Shown here one piece after another: positions 61,333 through 64,000 of a DNA stretch of 64,000 nucleotides. The DNA comes from Bemisia tabaci. Lineage: Eukaryota; Arthropoda; Insecta; Hemiptera; Aleyrodidae. Numbering within the stretch: position 1 is the stretch's first letter; each line of letters starts with the position of its first letter. The stretch lies in assembly GCF_918797505.1 (NCBI RefSeq), contig NC_092801.1:23498116-23562115 (forward strand), read 5' to 3'. Position numbers and translations under genes: made by a program. A model generated the notes under the pieces. That model did not search any database, had not been told where the DNA came from, and saw only the letters and a list, made by a program, of their open reading frames with translations.

Positions 61333-63000
61333 ATGAGGTTAAAGTGACAGTCTTGAACAGTACACCACCCTACCTTTATTAAAAATCTGCAAGATAAATA
61401 TTCTCCTATCATGCTCTGTGTGATAGGGCTAGTCCACTCCACACCTTTCTGTGACTAGACAACAGTCTGAAGCTCCCGTACCCAAGTAGCATTTTTCAAC
61501 TGAAAGATTGTGATATACTTATTATGATTTTATCAGCAATGAAAACATTGATAGGAACATCAACATCTGAGCGGTTTTCTTCGATCTTATTGCCCGAGAA
61601 TTTTTTGCGATAATATGACAATTTAATCTCGATTAAGTCCATCCGCAAATATTAATCGCAATGTTATCAAACCAAAAACTGCGATGTGTAGTGATGTAAA
61701 CTCTATACATCGCAATTTTTTTTTAATTCAATAATAACGCCATAAATTTCCACTGGTATAATCATGATACTTAGTCAACCGATTAAGTTGCTCTTCATCA
61801 TGATCACTAGTGCTAGGGTAGGCTGGAAGGGAGATTCTGATATTCTTTGAAGTACGGAGGGTATAAATACCCACATAGTATTATAGGTCCCTAAACTTAG
61901 GCTTGCAATTTCCAAATTTTGACAGCCCTACAACCTTTTTTTTCCTCCTACACGCGCCCATAACAGGCTGAGTTGTGATGAGTCAATTGCCCAGCTTAGA
62001 AATTGAGCTCCTGAAATCTTGAAGAGTAGCAAGTGATCCGATGATTAAATTGCTACTCTTCATGTTACGATAGTAGACCAAGAGACCGGTAGAAAAGTAT
62101 AGTACCTATACGAGTGACTATAAAACTTGTCTTTTCCACACTTGAACTCTTCAGCTTTCAATTGCTCCTGATAGCCGAACTATAATTTAAGAGAGTGAAC
62201 ATGTACCAGAGAAGTGATAGTCCAAACTGACAATGTGTGGGTAATTTAAAAATTGCTCTGAAAGCTTACCTAAAGATTAACTCCGATGTAGTAAGTTAGT
62301 AAGTATATTCTTCGCTCTGCTGTTCTGTCAAGTGTTCAGATCAGAGATACTTGATACGTATGAGTCATCAAGACCACCGCGCCGGCAGGCGAATTTCACG
62401 ATGACTTGGATTTGGAATGGTTACTTCACGAAAATAATAATTTCTAACAACATAGAAATAGACTGCCACGTCACAAAAGCGATAAATACCTCAGGATAAT
62501 TATTCAGAATAGAATCTCAAGTAAATACTGGGCTCCCATGTGGAATTATCACGGCCAAACACACGGGAAGTGCGCAAAGAATGCACAAGTGCTTAGGAAT
62601 TCGCGTTATCAAAAAAGTTGACAACAACACTGTGGTCTAATCAAAAACATGATTGAATTGTCTACTGTGATTATTTGGTACGCAGGGTTGAAATTCAAAA
62701 ATTTATACTTGCAACAATGCAAAAAATTAGACAAAACTACTAAAGAAGCGAGTTCGACGTTCGACTTATTCTCTTATCAAACCTTTCCTTTGTTTGTTTA
62801 TTTTAGAGCATTTACTGATAAGATAATACGCCTCGGCCGTTTATCATCATCATTACGCCTTGGAAAGTCATTAAAACAATTTGTTTGTATTAATTTATTT
62901 TTTTACCAAGGTGAAGTGTTCTTTTAATCCTGTTTAGTATCGGATTTTTTGTTTCCTATTAATTGTGTGATGCAGTTCATTCAATTTTACCCCAAAAATT
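61333..63000. other. Intergenic DNA between divergent genes
   Basis: AT-rich, with no ORF that looks coding and no clear repeat ends. It should include upstream regulatory DNA of the gene beginning near 63 kb. Confidence 0.4.
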
Positions 63001-63451
63001 CTGTCAATGTGAGTTACTTTTCTCTCTGTGGATGTCTGTGTTCTGTGGTAAGTATGCACGAAGATGATCAGAGATTTCGTTCAGCATTCGTCAGGGTTAA
63101 ATTTGAACGTGCGTCTATGGCGAAATAGGTTGAGAATTTTTTAACTAACCTCTATCTTCAAACTTAATGTGATTATTACAGCAATTCTTATCTCATTCAA
63201 TTTTGCATATTGATTCGTGAACCTTCATCTGATACTGGCCACCTTTGCTCAGAGAATTTTCATCATCACTGAAAACTGGTATGTGTAAATCATCGTTCTC
63301 TCAATTTTCAGTGTCTTTGTTTGTTTCAGTAATGATATTTTACCTGTACGGGATGGCAAGATCGAAAGCGAATTAATAATACTTGCGTTCGGTTTAACAA
63401 CGGTGAATATCCCAAATCAGTCCCTGTGATGATTTTGTTTTTTCTGTTCAG

Positions 63452-63565
63452 ATAATGGTTTAAATCAAACTGTAAGTGTCTCCATGTTCAGAGGCCTTAA
63501 GAAATCCCTTCTCATGTGTCATCATGTCCCCGCAGAGTGATACCACCAAGAAGCAGTCTCGTGAG
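63452..63565 (+). CDS. Probable first coding exon of an unidentified gene leaving the window
   Basis: An acceptor (TTTTTTCTGTTCAG) precedes 63452 and a GTAAGA donor follows 63565. ATG at 63524 has A at -3 and gives MSPQSDTTKKQSRE, ending in phase 0 at the donor. A possible upstream non-coding exon ends at 63047 before GTAAGT. Two short uORFs precede the ATG, one overlapping it. Too short to identify. Confidence 0.35.
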
Positions 63566-63623
63566 GTAAGAACTTATCTCATCTGGAGCAAAATCAAATG
63601 ATCGTAGCACAAGGAGCTCACAG

Positions 63624-64000
63624 GGAGCACTAGCAATCAAGCCTCATTTGTACTAATTTTCTACACCCTACACCAATGCATGTAATTGATTTAATTTGTT
63701 TTTAATGTCGGTAGAAACATACATGAAACAAAATATCAAGGTCATCTCAAACACAAATGATTTCTCAAAATGAGTGACTGAATTTTGCGAAGGAAAGTTC
63801 AGAAGCAAGTTTGGAGGGCACAAATTTTTCCAGACAATGAGACCGAGCAATTGGATTCGATTGGTCACAAAGAGCTGTTGTTTGATTGCCGACAGCATGG
63901 GAAATATGCGAATTTTAAATTATCAACGCCGGTGCAGTAATGCTGAACAACTTTACTTCTATATATCATGTAGCTTCCTTGTGCTCTATTCGGAGAGACT
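63624..64000. other. Presumed intron sequence
   Basis: After the donor at 63566 only AT-rich sequence with chance frames is seen up to the window end. Confidence 0.3.

Overview
The window is nuclear DNA of an animal, almost certainly an insect. It is AT-rich, its genes are split by GT-AG introns (often 0.3-4 kb), and both introns and intergenic DNA are full of short inverted-repeat DNA transposons. The repeat types and long introns would suit a hemipteran, but nothing here proves the order or species.

Layout. (1) 1-19857, plus strand: the last 14 coding exons (870 codons in frame) of the Rab3 GTPase-activating protein non-catalytic subunit, RAB3GAP2. Its introns hold a 988-bp hairpin with mariner-like ends, a 1.57-kb DDE-type transposon with a DUF7869-like ORF, and a 3.1-kb foldback element. 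(2) 22260-22526, minus strand: a possible terminal exon of an unrecognised gene with a poly(A) signal directly after its stop. (3) 23181-26573, minus: mitochondrial ribosomal protein uS5m (mRpS5), two exons, 436 aa. (4) 26870-31781, plus: cytosolic ribosomal protein uL15 (RpL27A), five exons, 147 aa, head to head with mRpS5 across a ~300-bp shared promoter region. (5) 36120-59745, minus: a 16-coding-exon, 938-aa superfamily-1 RNA helicase of the MOV10 family with an N-terminal C2H2-type finger and all helicase motifs. (6) 63524-63565, plus: a probable first coding exon of a gene that leaves the window.

All exon junctions of the four main genes were joined by hand. They keep one open frame with GT donors and AG acceptors throughout, and the summed lengths are exact multiples of three. 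Gene order is Rab3GAP2 > < mRpS5 | RpL27A > < MOV10 | unknown >. The pairs are convergent or divergent, and I see no operon-like or functional clustering.

I found no clearly new biological system. The most notable structure is the density of hairpin-forming repeats. At least ten inverted-repeat or palindromic elements lie in the introns of the MOV10-family gene, whose relatives act in RNA silencing and transposon control, and another very large hairpin lies in a Rab3GAP2 intron. Whether these transcribed hairpins yield small RNAs is an open, testable question.
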